A program made the position numbers and the translations under genes. A stretch of 64,000 bases of DNA, taken from Palsa-506 sp963786975 (GTDB taxonomy: Bacteria > Actinomycetota > Actinomycetes > Streptosporangiales > Streptosporangiaceae). The DNA lies in the NCBI GenBank assembly GCA_963786975.1, contig CAWBBE010000001.1:1-64000 (forward strand), in the 5' to 3' direction. Below are positions 45,034-55,942 of the stretch, piece by piece; positions within the stretch are counted from its first letter, which is position 1, and every line of letters starts with the position of its first letter. Under the pieces are notes generated by a model. That model ran no database searches. It saw only the letters and a list, made by a program, of their open reading frames with translations, and was not told the origin of the DNA.

Positions 45034-46446
45034 ATGACAGACGGACACCCGAGCCGTCGAAGGCCTGGCACTCGGTGGCGGTGAGCCACCCTGGGCGAGC
45101 TCAAGGGCGGCGCTGCGAAACTGGGGCAGGCGATGTCGGTGTTCGAGGCAGCGATGCCCGAGGAAGTCGCGGCGCCATATCGGTCGGCACTGCGGCGGCT
45201 CACTGACGCGGCGCCGGCCATGCCGGGCGAGGTCGCCCGCCGGATAGTCGCCGCCGACCTCGCCGCCGCCTATGGGCCGGGGTGGCGGGAGCGGCTGGTG
45301 GCATTCGACGACAGGCCGGCCGCGGCGGCCTCGATTGGCCAGGTGCACCGCGGACGATGGCGCAACGACGCCGGCCAGATCGTCGACGTGGCGGTGAAAG
45401 TGCAGTACCCCGGCATCGGCCAGGCGTTGCGCTCAGACCTGCGCCAGGCCCGGCTGCTGACGCGGGTGATGGCCCGGCTCACCAAACTGAACGTGTCCGG
45501 ACTGGCCGATGAACTCGCCAGCCGGATCGTCGAGGAGCTGGACTATGTGCGCGAAGGCTGCGTCCAGACACAGGTCGCGGCCGCATTCAGCCGCCGCATC
45601 CCGGAGGCACTCGCCGTAGCCCGCGCCGCTGGGGTGCGCGAGCCACCGGGCCGGACCAGCGTCACGGTACCGTCCGTGTACGCCGCCACACCACGGGTGC
45701 TCGTCACCGGCTGGCTGGAGGGGACAAGCCTGTCCGCGCTGCTGGACGGGCGCACGGATCTGCTTCCGGCCGGCTGGCGCGAGCTCGACAGCAGCGACGC
45801 GGCGGACCTGGCCGCACGGCTGCTCAGCCACGCCATCTACGCGCCAGCAGCGTGCACCGGCTGGATGCACGCCGACCTGCACCCGGGCAACTTCCTGCTA
45901 CTCCCCGGCGGCCGGCTCGGCATGCTGGACTTCGGCGCGGTCGCCGCCATCCCCGGCGGCATCCCGGCGCCGTTCGGGCAGCTCGCCGCGGCCGTGCTCG
46001 CCGACGACGGACCAGCCGCGATCAGCCTGGCCCGGCAGGTCGGGGCGCTCCCCCCCGGCGCCCAGGCCGATCCGCGGCTGATCCTCGAGTTGCTGCACCC
46101 GGTGGTGGCCACGGCGGCAGCCGGCAGCTTCACCTACTCCCGGCCCTGGCTGCGCGGGCTGATGGCCCACCTCATCGAGCCGCGCTTCGCCCCGGCATTG
46201 CGCAACCTGACGCCGCCGCCGGAGTATGCCCTGGTCTGGCGGGCGACGCTGTCAGCCGCCGGACTCTTCGCGCAGCTCGGCGCGACCGTGCCCACCCGCG
46301 GATTCCATCTGGCCTACTCCCCCGGCTTCCGCGGCGGCATCCCCGCCGCCCCGGCCATGGCCGGCCCGCCAGCATCGCCGCCGGGCCATCTGAACGGTGC
46401 TAGCCCCCGGGCTCGCGTACCGGCCACAGCAGGCCAGGTCCAGTAG
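45034..46446 (+). pseudogene. ABC1/UbiB (AarF)-type atypical kinase with damaged N-terminus
   Basis: ATG 45034 opens MTDGHPSRRRPGTRWR then TGA at 45082. The same frame then continues LGELKGGAAKLGQAMSVFEA, which holds the family KxGQ motif, and runs to 46446: ASIGQVHRGRW (Ala-rich loop), VAVKVQYPGI (Lys), VEELDYVREG, MHADLHPGNFLL and LGMLDFGAV (catalytic Asp/metal). About 45 N-terminal codons are lost and the best remaining start (ATG 45133) excludes KxGQ. The rest (437 aa) is intact. Function of actinobacterial ADCK proteins is lipid- or quinone-related. Confidence 0.78.
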
Positions 46447-46540
46447 GGAAGAAATGCGGGGCCGCCCAGCACGATGCGCACCGCCCTGCGCCGCTTCGGG
46501 GGCGGACCGCTGCGCCGCCTGAACCGGCATTGTCATCGGA

Positions 46541-47466
46541 TTACGCCTCCTCCTCGGTGCCGGGGCTTGCGGCCGGGATGAACGGTCCCGGCAGCGCCGG
46601 CGCAGATGGGCCGCGGCGGAGCCGGGCGGTGGCGGCGGCGCCGGCCCATCCGACGGTTGCGGTTGCCAGGGACAGCAGCAGCAGAACGACCAGGTTGTTG
46701 CCGAGCCGGTCGCTGACGATGTACCGGACGCTCCAGCCTGTCTCCGGCGGTCCGCCGGCTCCGAGCACGGCGACCGCGAGGGTCCCGTACAGGTACACGC
46801 CCAGGCCGCCGCTGAGGGCGGCCAGCCGGGCGACGCGCCGCCCGGCGACGGCGTCACCGCCCCACAGGGTGCCGGCTGCCCCCACCACGAGCGGCACCGC
46901 GATCAACAGCACCAGCGGGTGCCATTTCCTAATGTCCGGGGCGATGGCCCCGTAAACGGTGAAACCGGACATCGCCAGCCAGGCCAGGGCGACGAACAGG
47001 CCGCCCAGCAGGCCGGGAATGGCGACACCGGGACGGCGCAGCAGCGCACTGGCGGCGAGGAGGTAGCCGGCCAGCAAGACGACCAGGATCGCGGCCGCCA
47101 CCCAGTCGCCGGCACCCAGCCCGTACCGGATGGCCACGGAGGCGTACAGGCCGACGCTGGCGGCCGCGACCGCGACCATCGCCCACACCCCGGCGGCGGC
47201 CCGCCCCCACGGCGGCAGCAGCAGCGCGGCGACCACGCAGCCGACCGTGAACCGCCACCGCCGGCCCGGCCGTCGAGGTGGCCGAGTTCGCCGAGCATCG
47301 CCTGGCCCCACTCGCCGCGCTGCGGGGACAGCAGGCCGGCCGCCCATCGCAGCAGCCGGGTGGGCATGTCCTCGGACGGGCCGTCCAGGAACGCCCGCGG
47401 GGACCGCCGGAACATTGCTATCCCGATGCCCAGCAGGCACATCACGAGAATAAACATCAGGGGCAT
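46541..47466 (-). CDS. Membrane protein of the PadR operon, one frame break
   Basis: ATG 47466 shares a base with the padR stop. The first part MPLMFILVMCLLGIGIAMFR, then LLRWAAGLLSPQRGEWGQAM and LGELGHLDGRA, matches a common actinobacterial membrane protein. One base is missing near 47270 and the protein continues RWRFTVGCVVAALLLPPWGR with about seven more membrane helices to 46541. Total ~308 aa. These proteins always follow a PadR repressor and are probably its main target; transport or envelope role unknown. Confidence 0.75.
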
Positions 47467-47779
47467 TACGCCTCACTCCAACGGCTGTGCGGGCGCGGGA
47501 CGGTCTTCCCGGCGCGGGCGGCGGTCAGCGCCGCCACATAATCCCGGCCGGCCGGGGTCAGCCGGTACAGATGCCGGGGCGGCCGGCTCCCGGGCCCGGC
47601 TCCCAGGAGGTTTCCAGCAGGCCGCGGTCGGCGAGCCGGACCAGGATCGGATACAGCGAGCCCGACTTCAGGTGCACCTCGGTGGTCAGGTCGTAGCCGT
47701 AGCGCCACCGGGCCGGATCGGCGGCCAGCGCCCGCAGCACGTTAATCGTCTGCGCGGACGGGGGACGGTTGCGTTGCAC
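47466..47779 (-). CDS. PadR-family transcriptional regulator, one frame break
   Basis: The N-terminal winged helix (INVLRALAADPARWRYGYDL, then LKSGSLYPILVRLADRGLLE) runs to WEPGPG. A -1 break near 47600 follows, then SRPPRHLYRLTPAGRDYVAA to the stop at 47466. Without the break it is ~104 aa, the normal size of short PadR proteins. An AT-rich CTCATATAG stretch at 47792-47800 lies just upstream and probably contains its operator/promoter. Divergent from nothing; followed directly by its membrane partner. Confidence 0.8.
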
Positions 47780-48022
47780 GAGCGTTAACTCTACTCATAT
47801 AGCTGTAACGGTCAACGGGCAGCCGGCAAATAGTGGCGGGGACGCACGACCGTTGACAGGATCAGCCCGTGCTCGCGGCAGGTCGCCGAGCAGATCCACA
47901 TCGCGTCAGGCCGGTCCTGGCCGCGGGCAACTCTCCCGAAGACGGGCCCGTTGGTGCCGGCCGCTAGCTGAAGCGGCCAAACTAGGAGCAGGCGTTTGAT
48001 CGACCATGCCCCGGAGGTGCTG

Positions 48023-48673
48023 ATGCGCCGTCGATTCAGCCAGGACATCCCCGAGACGGTCAAGGACGTCTGCGACCCGGCCACGATGGCCGTCATCGTG
48101 TACGACATGCAGGTCGGCGTGCTGCACCAGCTGCCGGACGGCACCGAGACGGCCGAGCGCGTCTCCCGGGTGCTTACTGCGGCACGGGCTGGCGGCTATC
48201 CCGTCTTCTACACCAGGCACATGTCCCTGCCGCCCAGGCTCATGGGCACGGCGCAGCTTCGCACCGCGATGGCATGGCAGCACGTGGACGATCCGGAGAA
48301 GGTCGAGTCGTGGTTCCCTCGCGACACTGCGGGCTTCCAGATCGTTACGGGCCTGTCCCCGCGCGACGACGAGGCAGTCTTCGACAAGCTCGCCATGTCC
48401 GCCTTCGCCGGGACGCCACTGGAGATGGCGCTACGGGACCTTGGCATCCGTGCTTTCGCCATTGTCGGTGTCGCCCTGGAGATCGGCATCGCGCCAACGG
48501 TCTGGCATGCGGTCGACCTCGGGCTGATCCCGGTCGTGGTGACCGACGCCTGCGGCGGCCGGGACCAGCCAGCCATGCAGCGTGTCCTGGACAGCATCGA
48601 GTTCTCCGGCGACGCACTGCTGACCGACATCGCAACTATCACGCCGCTACTGGCCGGCCCTCCCCCAACGTGA
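48023..48673 (+). CDS. Isochorismatase-like (cysteine hydrolase fold) protein lacking the Cys
   Basis: A 216-aa protein; GGAGGTGCTG before ATG 48023 decides the start (TTG 47996 also in frame). The fold is clear: AVIVYDMQVGVLHQ (Asp), VFDKLAMSAFAGTPLEMALR (Lys), FAIVGVALEIGIAPTVWHAV and VVVTDACGG. In nicotinamidase and isochorismatase the VGVALEIG position carries the nucleophile Cys (GxxTxxCV); here it is Ala-Leu. Isochorismatase proper needs no Cys, so an Asp-based hydrolase or a binding protein is possible. Confidence 0.78.
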   Translation: MRRRFSQDIPETVKDVCDPATMAVIVYDMQVGVLHQLPDGTETAERVSRVLTAARAGGYPVFYTRHMSLPPRLMGTAQLRTAMAWQHVDDPEKVESWFPRDTAGFQIVTGLSPRDDEAVFDKLAMSAFAGTPLEMALRDLGIRAFAIVGVALEIGIAPTVWHAVDLGLIPVVVTDACGGRDQPAMQRVLDSIEFSGDALLTDIATITPLLAGPPPT

Positions 48674-48805
48674 CAGCGGGTCTGGCAGCCGCCAGGATCC
48701 GGTATCCGGGCAGCCGCTCGTGGCACCTAGCCGCATTCCGGACGGTAAGGCCCGGGTAGCGGCTGCGCCTGGAGCGTGCTCCGGAGTGATCACGAAATCG
48801 CCTGG

Positions 48806-51800
48806 TCAGACGGTGGGCGGAGCGGCGGGCGTGCGCTGCTCCAGCGCCTGCAACGCGAGCCGGACGGCGGTGTCGAGCTGAGGATCGCGGCCCGCTGCCC
48901 AGTCGTGCGGCGCGATTGTCACCTCGACGTCCGGTTCCACGCCGTGGTTCTCCACCGCCCAGCCGACGCCGGCAAACCAGTAGGCGTACTTCGGCTGCGC
49001 CACTATGGTCCCATCGACCAGCTCGTACTTGAAGTCAACGCCTCTCACGCCGCCCCAGGTACGGGCGCCGACCACGGTCGCGATGCGGTAGGACTTCAGC
49101 GCCTGGATCACGAGGTCGCCGCCGGAACTCGCATACTCGTCCGTGATCGCCACGATCGGCCCGCGCGGTGCATCGGCCGGGTAGCTTGAGGGCTCCTCGT
49201 ACCGGGACACGACCCAGCCGATGATGCGCCGGGCGAGCTTCTCGGCCACCAGCTGCCCAGCGTCGCCGCCCAGCGTGTCCCGCAAATCCACGATCAGGCC
49301 GTCTCGCCGGAACTCGGTGTACAGGTCCCGGTGGAACTCCGCCCAGCCCCGCGCCATCATGTCCGGGATGTTCAGGTAGCCGAGCCGCCCGCCGGAGGCC
49401 TCGCAGACCGCGGCCCGCTGCCGGGCGACCAGATCGTAATAGCGGGCCGCATGCTCGCTCGCCAGCGGAACCACGACAGCCCGCCGGTCCGCTCCGTCGC
49501 GCCGGAGAGTCAGCTCGGCCGGCTTGTCGGCCTGGCCCGCCAGCAGCGCGTTCGGGCCGAGGTCCGGGTCCACCGGCCGCCCGCCTACCGCAACGATGAG
49601 ATCGCCCGGCGCCGCGGCGACGCCCGGGGCGGCCAGCGGGGAACGCGCGCCGATCACCGACGACTCGCCGGGCAGGATCCGCGCGATCCGCCACATCCCG
49701 TCCTCAGCGCGCTCGACGTCGGCGCCGAGCAGGCCCTGAGCCGGCGCCGGATCACCGCCCGCGGCCGGCGGCAGCAACCCGGCGTGCGAGCTGCCCATCT
49801 CGCCCTGCAGCTCCCACAACACGTCGTGCAGGTCATCCGCGGAGCCGATGCGGTCGAGCAGCGGCCGGTAGCGGTCGGCCATAGCGGCCCAGTTCACCCC
49901 GGCCATGTCGGCGCGCCAGAAATTGTCCCGCATCAGCCGCCACGTCTCGTGGTACATCTGCGTCCACTCGGCCGGCGGTTCGACCGTCACCCGGATCCGG
50001 TCCAGATCGACGCTGACAACCTCGTCCGAGCCGGCCGGCTTGATCTCCAGCGACTGCGCCGTCCGGTAAGCCAGCCGGGCCCCGTCGGCGGAGACCGCGT
50101 AGTCGTCCAGGGCGTCGACCTCGACCGAGCGCCTGCACTGAGCCAGGTCATAACGGACTAGCCGGGACTCCGGCTGCTCCCCGGCCGCGCCGATCACGGT
50201 CTCCCCGAGCTCCCCGGCGCGCGGCAGCTCCAGCCATACCACGCCGCCGGTGACCGCGCGGAGCTTGTCGTAGCGTCCGGCCGCCACGGGGAACGGCACG
50301 ATCCGCCCGGCCAGCCCGGCGACGTCGAGACCGACGGTAGCGGGGATCTCGCCGGGACCTTCCGGTTCTACCGGACGGCCGTTCAGCTCCGGGGCGAATG
50401 GCGATGGCGTCGTGGCCAGCAGCGGCACGAGGTACGGCCGGACCCCGGGCAGGAACCCGAGATCGAAGTGGTGCGCGTCGTAGGCCGGGTCGAATGCGCG
50501 ATTCGACAGGAACGCCAGGTACTTGCCGTCCAGGGTGAATGCCGGCCAGCTGTCGTCGAACCGGGGCGGGGTCACGTCGGTTAGGGTGCCGTCGGCCAGC
50601 CGGGCCAGGCGTATCTGCGCGGCACCGCGCTCCGGCCGCCACGGCTGCGACCAGGCGAGCAGCGCGGAATCGGGAGAGAATGCCAGGCCCGCGACCTCTG
50701 CGTTGGTGCTGCGCGCGATCTCGCTGATGACCGGCTCGCCATCCAGCGTCACCGTCAGCAGCCGGCCGTCGGCGCAGGCGACCGCCGCCGTGCGCCCGTC
50801 CGGCGCCACCGCCAGCTCCAGGATCCGGCCGAACTCGCCGTGCCCGATCCGCCTCGCCGCCGAGCTGTCAGCGGCTATCACGTCCAGACCGTCTTCGCCG
50901 CCGTTATCTGACGCGCAGGCAACCGCGTCCGTGCCGGGGATGACCACCGGAAGCCGGCCGCGCACGCCTGGCTCGGCGAGCAGCACCCGGGCCGGCCCGT
51001 CCCGGCCGGGCAGCCAGTGCACGGTGCCGCGCACCTCGGCGCCCAGCACCCGGCCGGTGGAGTCAAGCGCGAACGAGCCCAGCTGCAACTTCGCGGACAC
51101 CGGATAGGGGGCCCGCCCGGAGCGGACTCCGCTGAGCCGTATGTCCAGGCGCACTGGCTCGGCGTCGAGCGACTCGAGCAGCCAGATCTCCCCGGCCCGC
51201 TGGTAGACCACGCGCTGGCCGTCGGTCGTCGCGTGCCGGGCGTAGTACTGGCCGAGGTCGGTGTGGCGGCGCAGGTCCGTTCCGTCCGGCAGCGCGGAAT
51301 AGAGCGCGCCGGTCCCCTCGTGGTCCGACAGGAACACGACCCGGAGCCCGACGAACATGGGGTTCACCAGGTTGTTACCCACGTCGGCGAAGATCCGCGT
51401 GTAGCGCGAGCCGTCCGGCGAGTACCAGATCTTCCCGCCGGCACCGCCGCGGTAGCGCTTCCACTGGGCCGGCTCGGCCGGCTCGAAGTTCATGGCACTG
51501 CCAACCAGCACAGCACCGTCGCGTACCGCGACATCGCCGGCCGGCCCGTAGTCGAGCCGGCCGAGCCGGTCCGCTCAGCGGCACCGCGAACGCCCAGGTC
51601 TTCATGCTGGAATGCTGGCCGGTCCGGCTGAGCACGAGCACCTCGTTGTCGCTGACCCAGCCGCGCACGACCGCGAACCGGTCACCCCAGTAAGTGAGCC
51701 GCCTGGCCAGGCCACCGTCCGCGGACACCGCATACGCCTCCCGCGGGGCGGCCCGGCCGAGCGACCGGGTGCCGTCGCGAGTCGAGGTCCAGGCGAGGTG

Positions 51801-51983
51801 CGTAGCTGACGGGTTCAGCCGCGGATGCAGCACCGGGGCCTGGTCAGCAGTCAGCCGCCACGCCCGGGTGCCACGGCCGTCTGCCGCCTCGCCCAGCGAG
51901 GCGAGCCAGACATCGTCCTCAGCCGCGAACGTGATCAGATCGCGTGCAACGTGCGGATAGCGGAGGTAACACGATTCGGCCAC
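48806..51983 (-). CDS. Tricorn-like S41-family protease, one frame break
   Basis: About 1,058 aa if joined. The N-terminus MAESCYLRYPHVARDLITFA starts a WD-like beta-propeller. One extra base near 51560 (in CGGCCGGCTC) moves the frame; it resumes as LDYGPAGDVAVRDGAVLVGS and continues to 48806. Next come the second propeller, the tricorn core YHETWRLMRDNFWRADMAGV, a PDZ domain (DLIVAVGGRPVDP) and the S41 site in DEYASSGGDLVIQALKSY (nucleophile Ser) with WAVENHGVEPDVEV. Actinobacterial tricorn homologues trim peptides downstream of the proteasome. Cytosolic, no signal peptide. Confidence 0.85.
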
Positions 51984-52180
51984 ACGCCGACCCTATCCAT
52001 ACACCGCCACATTCCGCCGGCCTCGTCGAGCACAACAAGGCCCTGCCCGGCACAGCACTCCGCTAGCCGAACTGGCGGCACTGTCGTCAATCACCGCCGG
52101 GATGAACGCCACCGCCTGTTTGAGAGTCCGTGAATCGAGCCATACAATGAGCTTGCCGGAAATACGTTCGAGGCAGAGGA

Positions 52181-53194
52181 GTGCCCTTGGCCGCCGAGAT
52201 TCTTACGAAGTCAATATCGGCTCCGAATGTATGGAGGGGTGACGAACTAGAAGACGCCGGTCGCTGGATCATCCATTTTACCGAGGAAGATTTCGCCGAT
52301 TTCGAGCGAGCTCTCGCACATGTTTCCAAGAAGCAGTTCAACGACGTCACCGAGATCCAGACAGAGGACTTTCCGCTGCCTCATTTCCAAGAGCGGATCG
52401 ATGACATCGTGGACCGGCTGGAGAACGGCCTGGGGCTCGTTCTCCTGCGCGGACTGCCCATCTATGACCGGTTCAGCGAGGAGGAAGCCACTGCGATCTA
52501 CTGGGGGATGGGACGGCACATGGGAGATCTTGTGCCGCAGAACCGCAAGGGCGACCTCGTGGGCCACATACGCGACCTCGGCAGGCGCGGTCCCTACGAG
52601 CGGGCGTACGCGACCAACGAGGATCTCGGGTTCCACACCGACTCCACCGATTTCGTGGGCCTGATGTGCCTCCGCCCCGCCCGCTACGGCGGGGAGAGTT
52701 TCGTTGCCAGCTCCGTGCTCCTCTACAACTTCGTCATCGACGAGCACCCCGAGTACCTGCCTATCCTCAACAAGAACTTCCCGACTGACTGGCGGAGCGA
52801 GGAGCCGCCGGGATCGCCCGGATGGTACCTGGAGCCGCTCTACAGCTATTTCGGCGGCGCGCTCTCGGCGACCGTCAGAACCGGCCGGGCGATGTCGGCT
52901 ATGCGCTTTCCCGAGGTGCCCCGGCTCTCGGCGGACGAGGTCTCCTGCTTCATGTATTTCGACTCACTGCCCAAGAGGCCGGGAGTCGCGCTCGGCATGA
53001 CGCTGCAGACAGGCGACCTCCAGTTCATTAACAACTTCGTGACGGTGCATACTCGCACGGCATTCGTTGATGACGCCGAGGATCCAGCACGTCAACGGCA
53101 CCTCCTGCGACTGTGGATCAGCTGCCCGGAAACCGGCCGGCCGCTCTGCCCGGAGTACGCCGCCTGGCGGGGCGGATACCCGACGCTGGCATGA
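52181..53194 (+). CDS. TauD/TfdA-family Fe(II)/2-oxoglutarate-type oxygenase
   Basis: A 337-aa protein starting at GTG 52181 (GAGGCAGAGGA upstream). Iron ligands: H-x-D in LGFHTDSTDFVG and the distal His in NNFVTVHTRTAF, with the 2OG-binding Arg in RHLLRLWISCPE. LVLLRGLPIYDRFSEEEATA is the typical TauD-like N-terminal segment. Related proteins act in secondary metabolism (clavaminate-synthase-like). The 5' part is lower in GC than neighbours, hinting at acquisition. Substrate unknown. It is flanked by unrelated genes. Confidence 0.8.
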   Translation: MPLAAEILTKSISAPNVWRGDELEDAGRWIIHFTEEDFADFERALAHVSKKQFNDVTEIQTEDFPLPHFQERIDDIVDRLENGLGLVLLRGLPIYDRFSEEEATAIYWGMGRHMGDLVPQNRKGDLVGHIRDLGRRGPYERAYATNEDLGFHTDSTDFVGLMCLRPARYGGESFVASSVLLYNFVIDEHPEYLPILNKNFPTDWRSEEPPGSPGWYLEPLYSYFGGALSATVRTGRAMSAMRFPEVPRLSADEVSCFMYFDSLPKRPGVALGMTLQTGDLQFINNFVTVHTRTAFVDDAEDPARQRHLLRLWISCPETGRPLCPEYAAWRGGYPTLA

Positions 53195-53260
53195 ACCCGC
53201 AGCACCGGCGTGAAACGGGCGCCGCCGCACCCTTGCTAACGACGACGCGACTACATCAGG

Positions 53261-54937
53261 TCAGTGCTGGCTGCCACGTAGGTAGTCGTGGATCAGGCGG
53301 ATCGCGACTGAGCCCTCGCCGACCGCCGATGCCACCCGCTTGACCGATCCGCGGCGGACGTCGCCGACCGCGAAGACCCCGGGCAGGCTGGATTCCAGCA
53401 GCATGGGCGGGCGCTGCAGCGGCCGGTTCCCCGGGCCGGACCCGCCCGCCGGCAGGTCGGTCCCGGTGACCACGTAACCCCACCGGTCACGCACGATGTT
53501 GCCCGGCAGCCAGTGGGTGCGCGGCTCGGCTCCGATCAGCACGAATACTGCCGTGGCCGGAACGGTCTGGGTCATCCCGGACAGCCGGTCCTGGAGGGTC
53601 AGGCTCTCCAGGCAACCGGTACCGGCCCCGCCCGTCACCACGACGTTGTGCCGTACGGCGATGTTCGGTGTGCTGGTGATCTCCGTGACCAGATACTCGG
53701 ACATGTCCTCGGCCAGCGACTGGCCCCGGACCAGCACCGTCACCTGAGCGGCATACCGGGCGAGGTGGACGGCGGCCTGCCCGGCGGAGTTCGCACCGCC
53801 TACTACGAACACTTCCCGGTCCTTCATCGCCTTGGCCTCGGAAGTAGCGGCGCCGTAGAACACGCCAGCGCCGGTCAGCGCGTCGAGTGCGGGGATGCCC
53901 AGCCGCCGGTAGGACACGCCGGTGGCGATGATCACGGCGCGGCTCCGAATCTCGGCCCCGCCGGCGACCGTCACCACGCGCTCTGCGCCTTGGGCGCGCA
54001 GGCCGGTCGCGGGGTTCCCGTAAACGTAGTCGGCCCCGAAGTTCCAGGCCTGGGTGTATGCCCGCACCGCGAGATCCTCGCCGCTCACCCCGTTCGGAAA
54101 GCCCAGGTAGTTGCGGATGTACGAGCTCGTGCCGGCCTGGCCGCCGATGGCCTCTGGCTCCAGCAGCACCGTGGACAGGCCCTCGGACGCCCCGTAGACC
54201 GCGGCCGCCAGGCCGGCCTGCCCGGCACCGATCACCGCCACGTCGTACCGGCCGCCGCCCGGGCTGGTCTGCACCCCGAGCGCCGCGGCGAGTTGGGTGT
54301 TCGACGGGTTCTCCAGCACGCGCCCGTCGAGCATGATGACCACCGGCAGCGCCGCCGTGGCGGCGCCGGCCTGTTCCAGCAGCGCCTTTCCCGGGCCGCC
54401 GTCCACTGGGTAGAAACCGAACGGGACCACGTTGCGGCTGAGCAGGTCCCGGATCTCGTGCGACCGGGCCGACCACTCCTCGCCCACCACCCGCATGACT
54501 TCGGGCCTGGGAAGGTTCGACCTGGCCCACTTTTCAAGCAGCTCGGTGACCGCCAGGTGGAACTCCTCGTCCGGCACCGTGGCCGGCCTGGCGGCGTAGG
54601 CGTCGATGTGGCCGAGCGCGATGGCCTGCAGGATCGGCTGCGGAGGCGGCCCGTATCCCGCATCGGTCAGCAGCAGACGCCTGGCCGTCCGATGGAACTC
54701 GCGGACCTGCGCCAGCAACTGCGTCCCGGTCATTCCTGGCATCCGCTGACCGGCCAGGACGATGCTGACCAGGCGCCGGTCGTCGCGGAGCCGGGCGAGC
54801 AGGCCGGGCGGATCATCGGCGGATCCAGCGCCAATGACCTGGTAATCGGCCCCGTACCGCTTGCGGAGCTCTCCCTCGACGACACCGCGCGCCCGCGGAT
54901 CGTCATCGACGACCAGCAGGACTGGAGCATCTGGCAT
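53261..54937 (-). CDS. Degenerate receiver domain fused to thioredoxin-reductase-like flavoprotein
   Basis: A 558-aa protein; ATG 54937 starts MPDAPVLLVVDDDPRARGVV. Residues 1-125 are a response-regulator receiver whose phospho-acceptor Asp (usually D-x-x-M-P) reads GQRMPGMTG. The linker has thioredoxin-like VPFGFYPVDGG. From about residue 230 the FAD motif VAVIGAGQAGLAAAVYGASE and the NADPH loop VFVVGGANSAGQAAVHLARY are intact, as is FAVGDVRRGSVKRVASA. The CxxC redox pair (ATCxxCD) is replaced by YGAATSEA. It is therefore neither a normal phospho-receiver nor a thioredoxin reductase. Related fusions are common in actinobacteria. Confidence 0.82.
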   Translation of the reverse strand: MPDAPVLLVVDDDPRARGVVEGELRKRYGADYQVIGAGSADDPPGLLARLRDDRRLVSIVLAGQRMPGMTGTQLLAQVREFHRTARRLLLTDAGYGPPPQPILQAIALGHIDAYAARPATVPDEEFHLAVTELLEKWARSNLPRPEVMRVVGEEWSARSHEIRDLLSRNVVPFGFYPVDGGPGKALLEQAGAATAALPVVIMLDGRVLENPSNTQLAAALGVQTSPGGGRYDVAVIGAGQAGLAAAVYGASEGLSTVLLEPEAIGGQAGTSSYIRNYLGFPNGVSGEDLAVRAYTQAWNFGADYVYGNPATGLRAQGAERVVTVAGGAEIRSRAVIIATGVSYRRLGIPALDALTGAGVFYGAATSEAKAMKDREVFVVGGANSAGQAAVHLARYAAQVTVLVRGQSLAEDMSEYLVTEITSTPNIAVRHNVVVTGGAGTGCLESLTLQDRLSGMTQTVPATAVFVLIGAEPRTHWLPGNIVRDRWGYVVTGTDLPAGGSGPGNRPLQRPPMLLESSLPGVFAVGDVRRGSVKRVASAVGEGSVAIRLIHDYLRGSQH

Positions 54938-55100
54938 GGGCGGCACCTGTGAGCTTGGCTGGCAGGTCAACTCTAGACACAATTCCTTCCCTGGCCGCCG
55001 GCATCAACCGCCATGGCGCTCGGGCGCAACGTGGCCGGCCGGCTGGCCGCGCCAAATCTGGTGTCCGGGCAGTGCGGACTGAGCCGACGATACTGCTGGC

Positions 55101-55260
55101 GTGGCCGCTGAGACTGAGGACGAACGCGCGGAACGCGAACGTCGGCCTGCTCTTCGATGGGTCGCGGATCAATATGATGCGACCCGCCGTGGCTACGCGT
55201 TGGATATTGCCGACGCAATAGTGTCGGCCGCGGGGCTCACCGCAGGTGCTGCGGTGCCCA
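55101..55260 (+). pseudogene. SAM-dependent methyltransferase, N-terminal fragment
   Basis: The frame ALRWVADQYDATRRGYALDI followed by ADAIVSAAGLTAGAAV is the opening of a class I methyltransferase (VAxxYDxxRPGYP). It breaks exactly where motif I (LEVGCGTG) should begin and runs into unrelated sequence. No downstream half is visible. Confidence 0.55.
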
Positions 55261-55321
55261 GCCAGGCCGGCGGACCGGAACCGGCCGCGCCATCGTTCGC
55301 GTCGGGGGCATCAGGGCCCGC

Positions 55322-55657
55322 TCATGACCAGCCTGCCGGGTTCAGCGTCAGTCCCAGGGCCTTCATCCACGACGCGGCACCGGCGCGCAGGCGGTCCCCG
55401 TGCGGCGCGCAGAGCACGATGCCGGCCTCCGGGCCGGCCACGCGTGCCAATAACCAGCGCTCGGTGGCCGTCGAGGTGCAGGGGTAAGGCCAGCCGGGGA
55501 TTTCCAGAACGCCCGTGGCCAGCAGGGCTGCAGCGATGAAGCTGGCTCCGCACCGGCCGGTGAAATCCTGGCAGATGCCGCAGAAGCGCTGCGAGGCCGG
55601 CACCGGATCTGCCTCGGCCGCCCCGCAGCGCGGGCAGGTGAACGATTCACGTGCCAT
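55322..55657 (-). CDS. Zinc-ribbon hypothetical protein
   Basis: A 111-aa protein; ATG 55657 gives MARESFTCPRCGAAEADPVP. CPRC (8-11) and CGIC (26-29), with FTGRCGASF after, form a four-Cys zinc ribbon. The C-terminal half PCTSTATERWLLARVAGPEA, APHGDRLRAGAASWMKALGL is mixed and unassigned. Family not recognised. Similar small proteins occur in actinobacterial accessory regions. Confidence 0.55.
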   Translation of the reverse strand: MARESFTCPRCGAAEADPVPASQRFCGICQDFTGRCGASFIAAALLATGVLEIPGWPYPCTSTATERWLLARVAGPEAGIVLCAPHGDRLRAGAASWMKALGLTLNPAGWS

Positions 55658-55942
55658 CACGGTCACCGCCTTCCGGCCGGCTGGCCCCGGTGCGGAAGGA
55701 TGGCCGGCGGCGCCCGGCGCCGGGAAGCTCAGCGAATGGCCCGCCTGGAACGGCCGCCGGCCCCCGCTCCGGGAGCAGCGCCATCGTTCCCATCTGGTCT
55801 CCTTGCCGGGCGGGTTCGGGCCGGACTGGCCGCGCAGGTCACCCTGCGCGGCCAATCCCGGGGGGGCCATCGAATTCCGGCACTGGATTGTGCCGGTAGT
55901 TGCGCTACAAATACTTGTGCAACTTTCAGCCAGAGACATCGG
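55658..55942. other. Intergenic, nothing seen
   Basis: About 285 bp between the zinc-ribbon gene and the nSTAND1 stump, with a short AT-richer part at 55890-55950. Confidence 0.35.
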
